Source: Glycine soja (Eukaryota; Streptophyta; Magnoliopsida; Fabales; Fabaceae). Taken from it: a stretch of DNA of 64,000 nucleotides. A model generated the notes under the pieces. The model saw nothing but the letters and a program-made list of their open reading frames with translations, made no database searches and was not told the origin of the DNA. Both the position numbers and the translations under genes were made by a program. The stretch covers positions 41,830,677 to 41,894,676 of the forward strand of contig NC_041018.1 in the NCBI RefSeq assembly GCF_004193775.1, given 5' to 3'. Of the stretch, positions 43,101-57,260 are shown piece after piece (position 1 is the stretch's first letter; every line of letters starts with the position of its first letter).

Positions 43101-44528
43101 TATTTTTCGTTCTTGCTTCAATTTTGAAGATTATCAAAGATGCCTCAAGGACATCAACATTTATATTGAAGACACATTGAGGACGTAAATGCTTCCTCTT
43201 CATTCTCTTATAAGAATGACTTTTCTTTATTTTCTCTTCGTACTTCTTTCCTGATACAGTTATCTTTGTTTTGATTTTTTTTGCATCTTCGACTTCGCAT
43301 TTTTATTCTCAATGTGTTCTATGACAAAATTGATGACAACCCACAGTTCTCATTCACTCAAAACTATGCTATCCCTCTCTGATTATAGGTAGCCTATTGT
43401 TGTCTATTTGCTTACCTTCTTTTATAGATGAGTATTCATTGTGTGTTTTGTTAGAAGGGAAGAAAACTCTTACTAATATGATAGGATTCAAATTGAGTGA
43501 TGTACCATGAGATTAATTATTTAGTTCTTGTCATAATATATCAACATTAATTTTTATAATATTTTAAAATAATATAATCAAAATTATAGATTTTAAAAAT
43601 ATACGAACATTAAATATCTTTTATTTTAAAATAAAAGACCAAAATTATGAATTTTAAAAAATAAAATATCAAAATTATATTTAAACCTTTATTTTAAAGT
43701 GTAACATTTATTTATAATAATTTTATTCAACTCATACAAATTAATTAAATATATAGTATATTGTCTAAATACAAAAGTTCTATATATTTCGATTCTTTTG
43801 ATATTTGGAATAATTTTATTTTTCATATCATTATATGTTGAGAATCAATAATTTTATAAGAGAAACTAGTCTATAAAAAATATAAAGAATTCTTTAGTTT
43901 TTCTTTTTTGTTGAGATCTATCTTGTAGAGATATTTTAATTAGATTAATGTTCAATTTTTAGGTTTTGCCGTAAACCTAGATAAAAGAAAATACCACCTA
44001 TTTAAGATATTTCTAGTCTATTTATAAACATACAACGTGAAAGTATTAAATATATTTTATTAAATATTTTTAAATTATTTAAAAAATAGCTAGTAAAATA
44101 TTTTTAATTTTAATATAATCAATATTTTTAATATTATTTTTATCAAAACATCCAATATTAATATATTTAAGTCATGACTTTACAAACGTAATTTTTATTT
44201 TATTTAACTATTATCCTTAACATTAGTATTTTAAATGAGTTATTTCTTTATTTAATTTAGATATCTTAAGATATTCTTTTTGAACATGGAAAGGAGTAAT
44301 GATAATGTATTGCCATAAGGCACACTAGATCATTATCCGCACAGGATGAGTAATTGCTTCCACGTTAATGGGTTGTATGGAGCATTTGCGAATTCTTGTC
44401 CTCATTCAATCATTATACTCTTTTGTCATGGCGACCCTTTGTGGGAACTAGGACCGCCAAAGCCTAAATTATATGTTCAGATTCGCACCATCATTAGTAT
44501 TTAAGAGTTTTTGGTCTTTGCGGATTAG
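40107..44528. other. intergenic DNA downstream of MIR394
   Basis: The first few hundred bases probably belong to the primary miR394 transcript. No conserved coding sequence is seen beyond. A tandem GGATGGGTGTACGT pair near 40917-40944 is followed by a (CTTT)n run near 40947-40968. Confidence 0.4.
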
Positions 44529-44750
44529 TACTCCTCCGTCCAAAAATAAATATCATAGAAGAAAAGTTACTCATCAAAACAAAAACAATAATAATTTTAT
44601 ATTATCACTAATTTATCTATAAATTTTGTTATTCATTATTAATATTATAAAAGATATAAAAAAAATATAATATCACAATAAAAAATTAAAATAATAATTT
44701 TTTTGAGATAAATTTTTTTTACACCACAATTATATAGGACCGATGGAGTA
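44529..44750. mobile_element. Stowaway-type MITE
   Basis: The ends read TACTCCTCCGTCC and, on the other strand, TACTCCATCGGTCC. This is the CTCCCTCCGTCC-like terminal inverted repeat of Stowaway (Tc1/mariner-derived) MITEs, with the expected TA target duplication at both ends. Length is 222 bp, AT-rich, no coding capacity, as usual for the family. Confidence 0.85.
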
Positions 44751-45244
44751 TTAACATTAAATTCAAAAATTAAAATAACATTTATTAGGAATATTCCTGA
44801 AGAAGGGGATTTACTGTTACATTTAAAAGTTAAATGCTGATACTTATTTTACTTTCATTATAATTATTTTATAAGAAAACAAATTATCCCAAAACAATAG
44901 GGATGGATATATAGATCAATTTGGTCTTTTTAATTTCTAATCACGCAACCCATGTTTTGAACTGATCAAATAAGCTCGATCTGCAAAATTAATGAACTTT
45001 TTTTTTAAGATATGTATCCAGTGCGTAAAAGTTAGCGAATAAATACATTAATCCGTAGACCAAAATATTAATTTGAAAAATATATAAAATTTAACTTCAT
45101 TTTTTAAGCTAAAATCTATCGTAACAAAATATACCAACATTTTTTTTATAAAAAAAAATATACCAACATTTTAAATATAACAAATTAACCATGACAACCT
45201 AAACTAAAAGATAAAAATCTTAAACCTAACAATACTTATACATA

Positions 45245-46620
45245 AGACATAAGTGGGTTAAATGGGTAGTTGGCGGGCTCACAGATCAAGTTTGCAGTTG
45301 AAAGTTTGCTCCCAGCCATCCAATTTGGGCCATTATAAAATTCCCTGCATCATCATGAAGACAACAACCATTACCAGATGCATGTTGATCCTCAAAAATG
45401 GCACCATCAGTATTGCTTATAACATATCCTGTTGGAGGTTTGGTCGTTAAAATAACAACGTTAGTTGTTGAGCCATTATCTCGATGAACTCCACGAAATT
45501 CTTAAGCCAATCTCCAATCTTACAACACTGATTGAGCTCTACAGCAGACAATACTCCCTGATCCATCTACTGCATTACATGGATTTCCATTCCTTCCCTT
45601 CCATTGGCTCCAAAGCAAAATGGCTATCTTAGAAGTGGTGTTGGCATTACTGATAAGCTTGAAATTCTAATCATAGATTGATTCAACTTCAGTCAAGAAA
45701 GGTTCGATCATGTTTCACAAGCCTTCTTTTTCCCAAACAGAAATGATTCCTGGAGGCAGGTAAAGAAACAGTTAAATGCAATTTCCAAATTTTGCTGACA
45801 GAAAAGGCAAGAAGCTGGACATTCAATACCTTTTGATTGCAGTCGTATTTTTGTAGGAATGTAATCCCTGCAAACCCTCCAAAGGAAAACTCTGATCTTT
45901 TTTTTTTTTTTGAAAGCAAAATTATATATTTATATATCATAATAGAGAATTTAGTAGCATAGTTTTGTACAAGGTGTACACTGTACCCCATTGATCCGTG
46001 CAGTAGCAAACTAGCCTGCAGGATTCAATACATCCAAAATAGATACAAAAACGTGGTCCACAGATGAGATGTAAATCGAGTGAATTGGTCCCTGCAACAC
46101 AGCCAAGGGCAATGCACCAAATCCCGGTTTAGACCCCTTCTTACACTTCACCCACTGAAAACTCTGATAACCATTTAATATCCAAATTACCATCCAATTA
46201 CCTGGTCTCCAAACGATCCATAACGAGTCTGTAAGTCGACTTCACTGAGTATAATCCATCTGTGGAAAACTTCCAAATTCTTTTATCCTCTTCAAATTCA
46301 TCCAATAGAGGCAGCTGCATAGTTTTATCATACCATTGAGGCATCAATGTATAAATAAGAGTTTTGTCCCATTGTCTAGTACCTGCTATCACCAAATCTT
46401 TAACTACGACCTCTTTGACTGCCGAGTGAGGAAACTCACCAGTAGGACCTGAAGTCTCATACGTTGAAGTTCCTTCATAGTTAACTTCGCCAAGAGATAG
46501 ACACTCATATCATAGGTGGGAATGACCTGCAAAACAACTTTAATCATGGCTTCACAACATGCTTGGGATAGAAATTCTTCGCTATGGAGTTTATCTCTTC
46601 CACCCCTTATCTTTAACAAA
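45245..46620 (-). mobile_element. degenerate LINE (non-LTR retrotransposon) fragment
   Basis: Read on the minus strand from 46620: LSQACCEAMIKVVLQVIPTY (end of the reverse-transcriptase region), then EEDKRIWKFSTDGLYSVKS (46198-46395), then after an insertion FLWRVCRDYIPTKIRLQ with CLFC (zf-RVT zinc-binding segment, about 45720-45880), then poorly preserved sequence towards the RNase H region. There are several stops and frame changes, so it is inactive. The 5' part with endonuclease and the catalytic RT motifs is not present. The insertion at 45897-46156 is described separately. Confidence 0.85.
45885..46168 (-). mobile_element. poly(A)-tailed retroposed insertion with 12-bp TSD
   Basis: GAAAACTCTGAT occurs at 45885-45896 and again at 46157-46168, flanking 260 bases. 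On the minus strand the insert ends in a run of 14 A residues (complement of 45898-45911), so it was copied from an RNA by target-primed reverse transcription. It interrupts the LINE zf-RVT frame exactly at the codons for IRVF. The body has no recognised A/B-box or coding domain by eye. It could be a SINE, a truncated retroelement or a fragment of a processed transcript. Confidence 0.85.
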
Positions 46621-48262
46621 ATTTTGTTTTTAATTTAATGGATTGTATCAGTATTTAAAATTTAAATAAGATCAAAATTATGTAATAGTATTTAAAAGAA
46701 ATAAAAAAATAAAATTAATTAATAAAAGAAGTCGCCTGACTTAATAAAAAATCCTAAAATCATTATGAGAACTTAAATTTATAATCCAAAAATTGATTAA
46801 AAAAATCTAAATGTTAATATTAGATCTCATATACGAATATTTTTATTAAAAATGTTTTTAATAAAAACATTATTTCGAGTGGCGACCGGCTTCACTTATT
46901 TTTAATAAAAACCACACTACTCTCTCTCTGTTCTGTGGCGACCGGCTTCACTTATTTTTCAATTTCACTCTTCAGATTTTTATTATGTTAACTTCTTCTT
47001 TTTTCATTCTACTTCATTTTTCCTATCTTTTTTTAATTTTGTTTTTAAAGATACTTTAGAGAAAAAATAATAATTAATAATCATATTTTATTCAAATTCA
47101 AAATCTTATTCAAATCTTCAAATTTATAAAGGGGATTAAAATACCTTAATAATTAACAAAAGCAAAAACAACTAAATATTAAATGGACTAAAACACCAAA
47201 TAAATACCTAGCATGTACATGAATTAACACAACATAATTTAAACTTAATTATTATTTCGAGTTCAGATCCTGAAAATACAATGATATTAGAATTTAATAC
47301 TTAATAGCTGACAATATAAAATAATTTTATATTATTATTCAATTATCGTTTAAATAAATTATTTTAATATAATTATTTTAAAAATCAACAAATTTATTAT
47401 AATACTATTTTTACACGATTAAAGTATAATTATTTTTCTGATTATATTAAATACTTAGAGAAAAATTATTACTTATAATAATTCTATATCCAACTTGAAC
47501 ATAAATATTTTCATAAATATTTTCTGTAAAAGATATTTATAGTCTTTACAAAAATATTAGAATCTAAAATAAGTATTTATTCACTTTTAAATATTTCCTC
47601 TAAACAATTGAAATGTCATTTGAATGAAATAATTTTAGTCTATTTTAAGTGTCATTTTGGCAAAACAAATTTGATTGATAATTACATGATCCAATAATTT
47701 ATGTTGGCATCAATATTGCCTTTGCAATTAATTAGTGTTTACCACTGTTAATTTGGTTCAAGCTTGTGCACAAAATGCTTAAATTTCATAGATATAAATA
47801 TATCATCAATCAACACCTTATTTCTATGTCATGGCTTCGATAGTCATATGTCAAATATTAAAAAGGATTAATTATATTTTTACTCTTTAGTTTTTTTAAG
47901 TTTTACTTTTAATCCCTAATGAAAAAGTTTACTAGTAAGTTAACGACTAATGTTTTTGTCCGTTAACATTTATAGTCTTTCTCGTTAAGTGTCGTCATTA
48001 ATTGATGATGTAGTGACGGTTGCTATGGGTGTTAAATTTTTGTGGCAGTCCAACACTGCAAATTCTTGGTTGATTTGTTTAACCGTCAAAAGATGCTTCT
48101 CATAGGAACGGCACCACGCCTGATCCCTATGCTGGTGCAAGCTTGGATCGAGAAAAATCCTCTCATCTTACTAAAATGACAAAGTTGTTTGACAAGAAAG
48201 AAAGACACTGTTTAATAAACCTTGGACAAATGAACCTTACTATAATTATCTTGTACTACTAG

Positions 48263-48322
<60 letters not shown>

Positions 48323-49476
48323 GAAATGCACCATGCTGAAAGTATTTAAAAAGTTATAGGAGGCAGCCCACAAAGTTTAAAAACAGGGAATAGTAGGCCT
48401 GGATTATACTCCAGTCCAATAAATCAAAGCGTAAATAAACTGCCCCCCATCAATAACGTGTTGTCATAGCTTAGAAAATCACTCCACTAATTAGAAAATG
48501 TAACTTGACCTATGCAGTTAAAGATATGCATATGAGAAGATACGATCTAAGAAGTAAAATGACCCAACACTACTCCTCATCGGATTGCCAAAGTGATTTC
48601 TGGATTAAATTGTCATTGTTGGAAAGATATATCAAAGTTACTTTGACATGTCTTTAGCCATGACCACATCTCAAAAAGAATTTTATGCCATGAGGGAATC
48701 TAATAACATGAGGGAATGGTATTACACGACTTCCGGGAAATACTTTTTCAAAAACATAATTACAAGCGGTGCAGAAATCAATAAACTGTATTAGGGCCCT
48801 TTAAGCAAAGTAATAGGAGTACTACTCAACACTTTCGACTGCATTACATTCCACAGCCAAAGAATATCATTAAATTCTGACTGGCTCCTAGAATAGCATT
48901 TAGATGACCAAAGAGATCAACTCTCTCAAGCTGCATGGTGATTTATCTGAGAAATGTCTAACCCAATATTTGGTTCTGCACCAATTCAACATGTGGAGAA
49001 ACGTGTTTAGCGCTGTTGAAAGACCCAAGTAGTCAAGTAGAAGGGTAAAACCGTTAAAATTAAAGTTGTGTGCTTCAATTTCAAGTTTCAACAGCTAAAA
49101 TCAATATATGGACTAGCATTTATTCAACTATTTTCAGATTAACTAATTAGAGAAGAAACTATAAATGCTAAATGAATGACACACTGCTCTGCGAAGTGCT
49201 AAATGACAACTTTCTTACGACATTAATATGTAATAATAGTAAAAATTTCGGAAAATTACAAAGAGAATAGAATATATTGTTTCCTTCTTCTTCTTCTTTT
49301 TTTCTGGGAAAGAATGTGACCTCGAGCTGGGGTCATTTAACTTGTAGTTTAAATCATACATGTCCATCGGAGCATAGCATAAATAACTGAAAGCACCGAA
49401 ACAAATAAATTCAAAAATCAGAAGCAGATAAGTTAACTGCTTTAGTTTTCATACTCGAAGGCGCTTGCTTGCTAGC
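46621..49476. other. intergenic DNA, 3' flank of the SKS gene
   Basis: No gene was recognised. It contains a 25-base direct repeat pair (46879-46903 and 46935-46959, core GTGGCGACCGGCTTCACTTA) and a (TA)n run of about 27 units at 48268-48321. The last few hundred bases next to 49477 would hold the 3' UTR of the SKS gene. Confidence 0.45.
46879..46959. repeat. 25-base direct repeat pair
   Basis: The GC-richer word GTGGCGACCGGCTTCACTTA plus five T occurs at 46879-46903 and 46935-46959, 56 bases apart, in otherwise AT-rich DNA. The spacer carries a short CT run. Confidence 0.9.
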
Positions 49477-50001
49477 TCAAAGGGGTCGAGTGTGTCTCCC
49501 ACTTGCCCTACCACAAAGTAGTGCATTCTTCGGAACAGGATATTCATCTCTGATTGAGGTCGATGTTGTATAAACGCGCATGTAAAACTGTTGGCCAAGG
49601 TATTGCCGTGCCCAAAATTCAGACCTCAAGTTCCACATTCCCACGTTGTCAAGCGCAATATATATAGCAGTCCATGACTTGGGATATACCTGCACCAATC
49701 ATCAAATATTTATTTGAATGACTTGTAAAATCTAATCTAGGGAGCATTCAGTGTAACACACACATATATTGTATCGTGTTACATAAGGCACAATACTTAT
49801 AATTCCCACCTGAGTTGTGGACCGCGAAACTGCATCTCGAAGATTGTACGTGTTCCTGCTAGCAGGTGTCCACTGTCCTCCATCCATACTGCACTTACAA
49901 GAAATAATGTTTCACTGTCTTAAATATTGAAAAGTAAAATCCAATAACAATTTGTGAAATGTGATGTTGGGATCGAGGTCAACAAATAATTAATTGACCA
50001 A

Positions 50002-50037
<36 letters not shown>

Positions 50038-53000
50038 AACTGAAAAAAAATAAGAATATATTATAAGAAAAACATATTTAATCCTATTATTTATAATGAT
50101 TGATGACTCACCCAACCACAAAGAAAGAGTAGCCATCGAGATGATAGCTCTGAATGATATCTTCGTCATTTTGGAAGACAAACTCCACAAATGTTCTGTA
50201 GTCAGTTTGCAGCACAGATGTGTCAAGGTATATGCCACCGCCAGTGGGCCTGTCAGAAATGCTTCCCACACGGAAAACGCCAGGGATTTTGAAGTAGTCG
50301 GCGAGCTTAAGAGGAGTGTCCGGAGCAACGTAAGACACGCTATTAATTGCGTATCTTTGTTTGCCATTCACTATACCTGGTGAACCCGACAGTATGATGG
50401 TCCTGGTTGTGTTTATGAGACCGTAATGGTAGGAGCCTTGCGGGTTGGGCCTAGGCCCACTTGCTGTGAGGTTGGTCCTGATGGAGCGGGCCTGGTTCAA
50501 AGACCAATCAATTTGGATGGTAGGTCCACCAGGGGGTGGGCCTGAAACTGGGCCTGCAGAGTTGCTATAGCGCAGAATTCCGGTGGTGGTGAGAACTGTG
50601 GAGGTAAATCGAGAGGAGACCACAATGTAGTAGTCCTGAGCAGGTTGATCCGCAGTTACCAGAACTGAGTAAGATTGGCCCACGTGGACGTCAAGGGATG
50701 AGTACGTAGTTTGAAGGGTGTGTGTCCCTTCCACTTCCACCAGCTTTAATTTGTGGTTTTGTATGCGCAAGTTCAGCGAATTTTCCAACCCCACATTTGA
50801 TATTCTAAGCCTGTAAGTCTTTCCTGTGCCAAATAATAGATTGTTTCATCATTTGTGTCATAATAAGTTACTCTTGCTTATGTAAAATATATGAATTAGC
50901 AAAGCTATTCAACTAATCAAATTATCAATTAATTAATGATTTCCGTATTTGATACCTTGTTCCACATTTAAATATGCTCCATTAGAGCCACGACCATTGA
51001 TTAGGATTCCATCAGGTAAAGGCAGCTTCCTACCGCTATCAAGCTGAGACTTCAAATCCTGTCAAATAAGACAAACATGATATATCCAATTATTCCAATT
51101 TCAAAAAAGACAAAAATTAAATTGTAGAGAAGAAATATAATAAATTATTGAAAGACTATGTAAAAACACATCTCCGGCAAAATTAAATAAGAAATTGATT
51201 TGTTTAAGAGACATAAATCTTAAATAAAAAATCAATTCAACAAAACTCTAAGAAGACTACTGTACTTTATTTATGTTAATTTATTCAAATTTTACATGCG
51301 GTGGCTTCATTTTTTTTTTATATAAACAGCTAATAACTTCATTCGGTTTCGCAGATTTGAACCCTTGATCCTATTTTTATTTTTAGTTAAGTTCCTTACC
51401 TTAAGTAACTTCTTTAATTTCATTCCTTGGAAAAAGTAACTTCTTTAATTTTAAGATCATAAATTGTTAATTCTTTGGAAAAAGGTAAATCACCATGTTG
51501 ATCTATTCTCTCTCTTCTTTTTTTTTCTTAATCAGGACATATCTAAGTCTTTTATATGACATTCAACTAATTTTCTTTCTACCAAGTTAGTTGATTTTGA
51601 AAGTAACATAATATCTCTAGTTGAAATTTTGTATGACGAAGATAAAAGCTCGAATCTTTAATTAAGGAACTCAATTACTAAATCGGTTGTGCCAATTATT
51701 TTTAGTACTACGTTCTATTCTAATTTTTTTACCATAAAAGTGTATTTAATATGTAATGGCCAAGGAAGAAAATAATTAGTTAGTAAGTATTTTTAGAATA
51801 TTAGTTGCGGATGGAAATAAAAATATATATTACTTAAGTAACTAATTATGTTTAATATTTTAGCTCTTTTTTTAAAACAATTCACTTTTTCAAAATTAAT
51901 TTGATGTTATATAAAAAAAGGAACTCAACTAAAGAATAATTTCAATATGTTAATAAAAAATATTTAATATCTAATTCATTTTTATGTGTTGAATTGACGA
52001 GGACATTTTTTAATAAACATTTAATCTCTTATATTATTTTTTTATTGAAACAGTAAGACATGTCATTGTTAACTTTTATTTTAAAAATTCATTTAAATTA
52101 TTACTGATGAAGAAATTAAAAAAATTATAACATTATCAATATACTTTATCATAATTATAATATATTTTTAACGCAATTTTTAATAAATAATATTTTCTTT
52201 TATCAAAAGTGAAAGACTAATATCCAAGATACTAAAATGGATTTAAAAAAATCAAACTCATGATTACATAAATAAATAATTTTTTTAGTTTATTAACAAA
52301 CATGTCCTTAGAGCATTAACTAACAACCTAAAATTAAATCTATACCGATTTTGTCAAAAAATAGTTGTGTTGTAGATCAGAATTCCTTTCTCATTAGTTA
52401 CGTGTTGAATGGGTATTGAGAAAATTAGTTGGGATATGAACCACTTTTCCAACCACGTAAGAAGTCATGTGTTGGTTAGTTGTTCATAGGCCCCATCATC
52501 TCGCTAGACCCTTAACAAAACAAAAGCTAGGGATGGAGGAATATTAAAGTGAGCAAGGCAAATATAATAGTAATAGTAAGAAATTAACAATTAAGGGATT
52601 ATATACAATATTACCGTGTGGTTGAGCTTGTACCAATCTCCAATGAGGACAGTGTAATCACCGGCAGGATCATCGAAAGGAACTGGAATTCTAGGCCTGC
52701 TCAAAATCCTAATGCCTCCAAAACCACCAGCAGCTTTGTGGAATGCAAGGGATGGGAAGTAGTAGAAGCTTCCAATTTGATCCTTCACTTGAAGTATGTA
52801 TGTGAAGTTCCCTCCTGCTGGGATGGGGCATGTTGTTCCCAATACCCCATCTTCGAATGAGTTCCTTCTCTGCTGGACTCCGTTCCTGTCAAAATGGGAT
52901 ATATATTCATATACTTGCTTCTAAAACATTAAATTTTCTATTTATTACTTGTTACAGTAAGTACAGGATAACAGGAAATTGCCCTATAGGAATTCTCTGT

Positions 53001-55840
53001 GTTTGACCTATGGCTAATTTAATTTTTTTTTATGTATAAGAGTCGAAGATCGTATCAAATCATTTCCAATAATTTAGACACATTACTTAACCAGTTGAGT
53101 TCTCCTTGATTAGTGTAATTTATTTTAGGCAACTACTGGGAAAGTGAGAGATATTATGTCATGTATATATAGTCAATGCAAGTAGTCAAATTCCTACCTT
53201 CTTCAACGATGGCATTGGAATTACATTAGCGTATTGACTAATTGACCTATATAAAGATTTAAGATTATAATATTAAGTTTTTTCTTTAACTCATTTGTTC
53301 ATCAAACAAAAATAATTATGATTAATTTAGAGTTCAAAAAAATTTTAAAAAAAAATATTTCCATGATTTATTAACGTATCTTGTAATCATCCACAAATAA
53401 TAATTTCCAATTACTTAATTTATTAACGTATCTTGTTATCATCCAAATAATAATTCGAATTATTATTCTAAATCAATGCCATGATTTACTTCAGACGTTG
53501 GCAAGCAAGCAAAGATTTAAAGGCTTCTCAATCAATCGATAGGTTTGTTATATTACATCAATATTAATTAAAAAGTAAAGGTGGAAAAAGAAAATCAGTG
53601 TGATAATCCATCCATCCCCATCTCCAGCGGAGAACAGCCATGCATAAATAAAGTAAATGGGCCCACAATATAAATTATTGGCATGGCTAAGGCTAACCAA
53701 TAACAGAAAATCAAACTAATAATCACAGACTATTTCATCTTCTTGCACTTTTTTCTTTTATTTCAGCAAGCAATTGAATCCGACATTATTTACATTGTTA
53801 TTTGCCCCATGTAGAAAGCCAAACTGCAATGCTGACCAACCACTCATACGGAATAATAACTTTTGATAATGTTTTCCATCTCCTCCATACATACCATTCC
53901 CTTCCCAATCTAATACAATCACCAAATTCCATGTCCCGTAATAATCACGTATGTTTGCCCTTTCGGTGGAATAATGTTAAAAGGTAATTAAAACATAAAA
54001 TAATCGTTTTCTATCAAATGATGAATTGTTTTTTGGTGCACAATGTGATTAAGTTATTCTAAGAATAATAATAGATAGAGTTATTTTGTTGAACTTTTGT
54101 ACATATATTAAATTTTAATAATTTAATTATTGAATATTTTGATAATATCTTAAGAATTATATTATACGTATCGAATTTTAAATATTGAAATTAAGTAATT
54201 TTATAGCTGATACAAATTTATACTTTTGAAAAATATATTATATGTTAATATTAAGTTTATACGTTTATTTAATAAAGTATATATTAAATAATTTTAAATT
54301 TGCATAAATAACTATAATATAAATAGACTTGATTTAGTAATTAATAAGAATTTTTAATTTAACACTTAGATTATTGAAATTTAATATATGACAGAAATAA
54401 ATTCCGCGTATAAATTTATAGATTTAATATATTTGATAAGAATTTTTAATTTAACGAATATATTATTCAAATTTAATACATAATGAAAATAAATTTTGTG
54501 TGTATCTAAAACTATTCATTTTGATAACTCATTACATGTAGTAAATTATTAATCTAACCTTAAATTAAAATTAATCATCAAGTTGATAATTTTGATAAAA
54601 TTTTAAAAATATTCAATAGTTGATTAAATTAATTCAATTTAACATATAATATAATCTTTACAAATATAAATAAATTTTAATCATAACATTATATATAGAG
54701 GAGGGCTAAGAAAATGTATTCTAACACACTCTTTTCTACTATTAAAATTTATTTCAAATTAAAAAATCGATCATGAGAAAGATTTATTAAATAAAGTGTG
54801 AGGGTTGGGATACACAAAAATTTACAAATTCTAATAAATTTCATCTAATAATAAAGTATACTGACAACAAATTGTCAACAAGTTTATCTATATACAAAAA
54901 TAATTATTTTGAATTAGAGTACTTGAATGAGTCATTCTTCAATAATAGCATCTTTAGCTGCTTTTTCTTTGAAAAGAATATTTTTAGGATTTTTTTAATC
55001 GCTAATCTTTTTGAACCTATCATTTTTAATATCTTAAAATATTTTTTCTTTAGTACATCAAGTCATCAACATCTTTAATTTTAACTTGAATTTTAATATT
55101 TTTAAAAAATTATGAATAGCTAAAAATAACATGTTATCAATATAACGTATAGTATTTATCATAAATCTAATAATAATTTATATAGTATTTTAAAAATATT
55201 AATTTATTATAAATTTTAGTTATATAAAATAAATATTTGTTCGATGTAATACAGAGGTTAACATACTTATTTATATAGTATTTGAGATCTGGATGGATGT
55301 CCGTAGAATTGGAGGGTTGACCGATGCCCCCCAGTAGGGGTAGGATTAGATGTGGACATTTGAGAGTTGCAGGTCATGTGACTCAACAAACATCCAAAAA
55401 CGTGCAACATCACATGCACTCACACATCTGATACTCATCTCAAGCAATTAACCCATGCATAATTTCATTTGATGCTTAGAAATTAATTGAAAATGTAAAG
55501 TAAGTACCAGGAGAGGAGAAATGGCTGGTCCAAGCTGTTGAAGACATTGATGATGAGGTTGTCGTTGGTAACAGAATGAATGTCTGGACCTGGGAATTGA
55601 CCGTTGATAAGTATTCCCTGTGTGAGAGAGAGAGCAAGGTTATTTTATGAATGAATCAGATCCAGCAAAGATGAAACAAGCTAGGTAGGAAGAGAGAAAG
55701 ACCTGTTGGCGAACACCAAGTGGATAAATGTCTCCGTATGTAACATTCCAGGTGAAGAACCTATATGGATCTTCAGCCACCACAGCGATGCCAAAGACAG
55801 AAATACACAACACAGCCAAAGCCGCTATGTTGAGCGTCAT
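49477..55840 (-). CDS. SKU5-similar (SKS5-like) multicopper-oxidase-like glycoprotein
   Basis: Seven exons: 55703-55840, 55508-55617, 52615-52885, 50956-51058, 50112-50823, 49810-49888, 49477-49689; 541 residues, phases consistent, no stops. The N-terminal signal peptide is about residues 1-22 (MTLNIAALAVLCISVFGIAV, then VA/ED), so the product is secreted to the cell wall/apoplast. Three cupredoxin domains: FFTWNVTYGDIYPLG and INGQFPGP near the start, PDGILINGRGSNGAY in the middle, FVEFVFQNDEDIIQSYHLDG near the end, finishing NALLCGRASGRHTRPL. The copper-ligand motifs of true laccases/ascorbate oxidases are replaced (SWNGVQQ for the HG motif, GSFYYFPS for WYHAH), typical of the SKU5 family, so no oxidase activity is expected. 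There is no hydrophobic GPI-signal tail. SKU5 affects directional root growth; SKS members act in cell-wall expansion. Position and length fit Arabidopsis SKS5 (At1g76160). Intron 2 is long (2.6 kb). Confidence 0.95.
53366..53444. repeat. 27-base direct repeat in SKS intron 2
   Basis: 53366-53392 and 53418-53444 agree at 26 of 27 positions (core TTATTAACGTATCTTG). This is a small tandem duplication within an intron. Confidence 0.85.
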
Positions 55841-57260
55841 TGAGAGAGAGAGAGAGAGAGATTGATTATAGAAATGAACTGAATTGAAATGTACAAATGG
55901 ATGGATGGATACAAATACTCAATTTAATTTAAGTGTGGAGAAGGCTACTGTCAATATAGCCGTAAAGGGTTAAATCAAATTAGAGGGAAAGTTGGTAGGC
56001 CATGATAATATAATACTCTTTCTTATTTTCTGGACAGTCGACTATCCACACCAATTAAAATTCATATATATACATATTATTAATAATCAACAAGTATAGA
56101 AGAATTTTCACATGAAAAATAAATTATTCAATTTTTTTAAAAAAAATAGTTAATTTTAATTACGATTTTATTTAAATAATTGATTAAAAATATAAAATAC
56201 TTCGAATAATGCCCTTGTCTACAGTAATTTTATTTTATTTTATTTTTTGCGAATGAAATGGGTGTCGGTGGCGGGGGCCACTCCTCGGATGTCTCCCAGT
56301 CCCAACCCACATGGCCTCGTGATTGTGCTTACAACTGTGCCTCCTAATTGGTTTTGTTTTCGCGTCTAAAAAAGACAGTGCACATGTGACGAATTTATAC
56401 GCCTAGTATTCTCAATTGTTTTCTATTCGGATCATATGCATTCACACACCCACGCATTTTCCAACTTTGAATAATCTCTTCAAGTTTTACTCTTCTCTCT
56501 GTAAAATTTTCAATTACAAAAAAGAAAAGGAAGAAAAAAACATGTAGCTAAATAAATGCACGACTAAAAGCTTCCTTTCATCAACCAAGAAGCTAGTACG
56601 TAGTACATAGTCATATACCTAGCTATTTTAAAGGTATATTTATTTAGATTTTCCTTAGGCGGGAAGGAATTAAAAATGCATACTCTTCAAAGTCAAAGAT
56701 ACATACTTATTTACCGACTATTGTTCTTGGCATCTTCTTCTAGCAACCTAATGTGTTGCCAGTTGTTCCACTAACTTAAATTACTAGCCAGTGGTTAGCT
56801 AGCCATTTTCCTTCCTCTTTCTGGTTGTAATTACAGGGATGTTTATAGAGTAGAAACAATATAATAGAGAAATAAGATATACGTGAGAAATGAAAAAAAT
56901 TGTGGGACCTGAATCTTTTTATTTTTTCGGTGATATATATACACAATTGCAGCTAGAATTCACACGTTTCATGGCAGTTCATTTTCTGATAAGTAAAAAT
57001 GGCTTTTAATTCATTGGCATATTCGATTTTGAATTTTCACCCATTACAATCGATGGTTTGTTGCAAAGATCAGTTAACAGTGATCTTTTTCTTCTATTTT
57101 TCTCTTTCTTATTTCTTTATTTCTCTTATTTCTACTCTATTTTTACACGCGGGTAACTAATAACAATGACTCTTCACGGACATTAAAAAGAAGAATATAT
57201 ATATATAAAATGTGTGATTACTTCTTATCTTTTCTCCCGTACAGTTGTGTGCGTGTGTTA
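55841..57260 (-). promoter_or_regulatory. 5' leader and upstream region of the SKS gene
   Basis: Immediately before the ATG the plus strand has a (GA)n run (about 55842-55861), giving a CT-rich 5' UTR in the mRNA, common in plant genes. Further upstream there is AT-rich DNA with a pyrimidine-rich patch. No other gene was recognised up to the inverted repeat at 57261. Confidence 0.45.
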
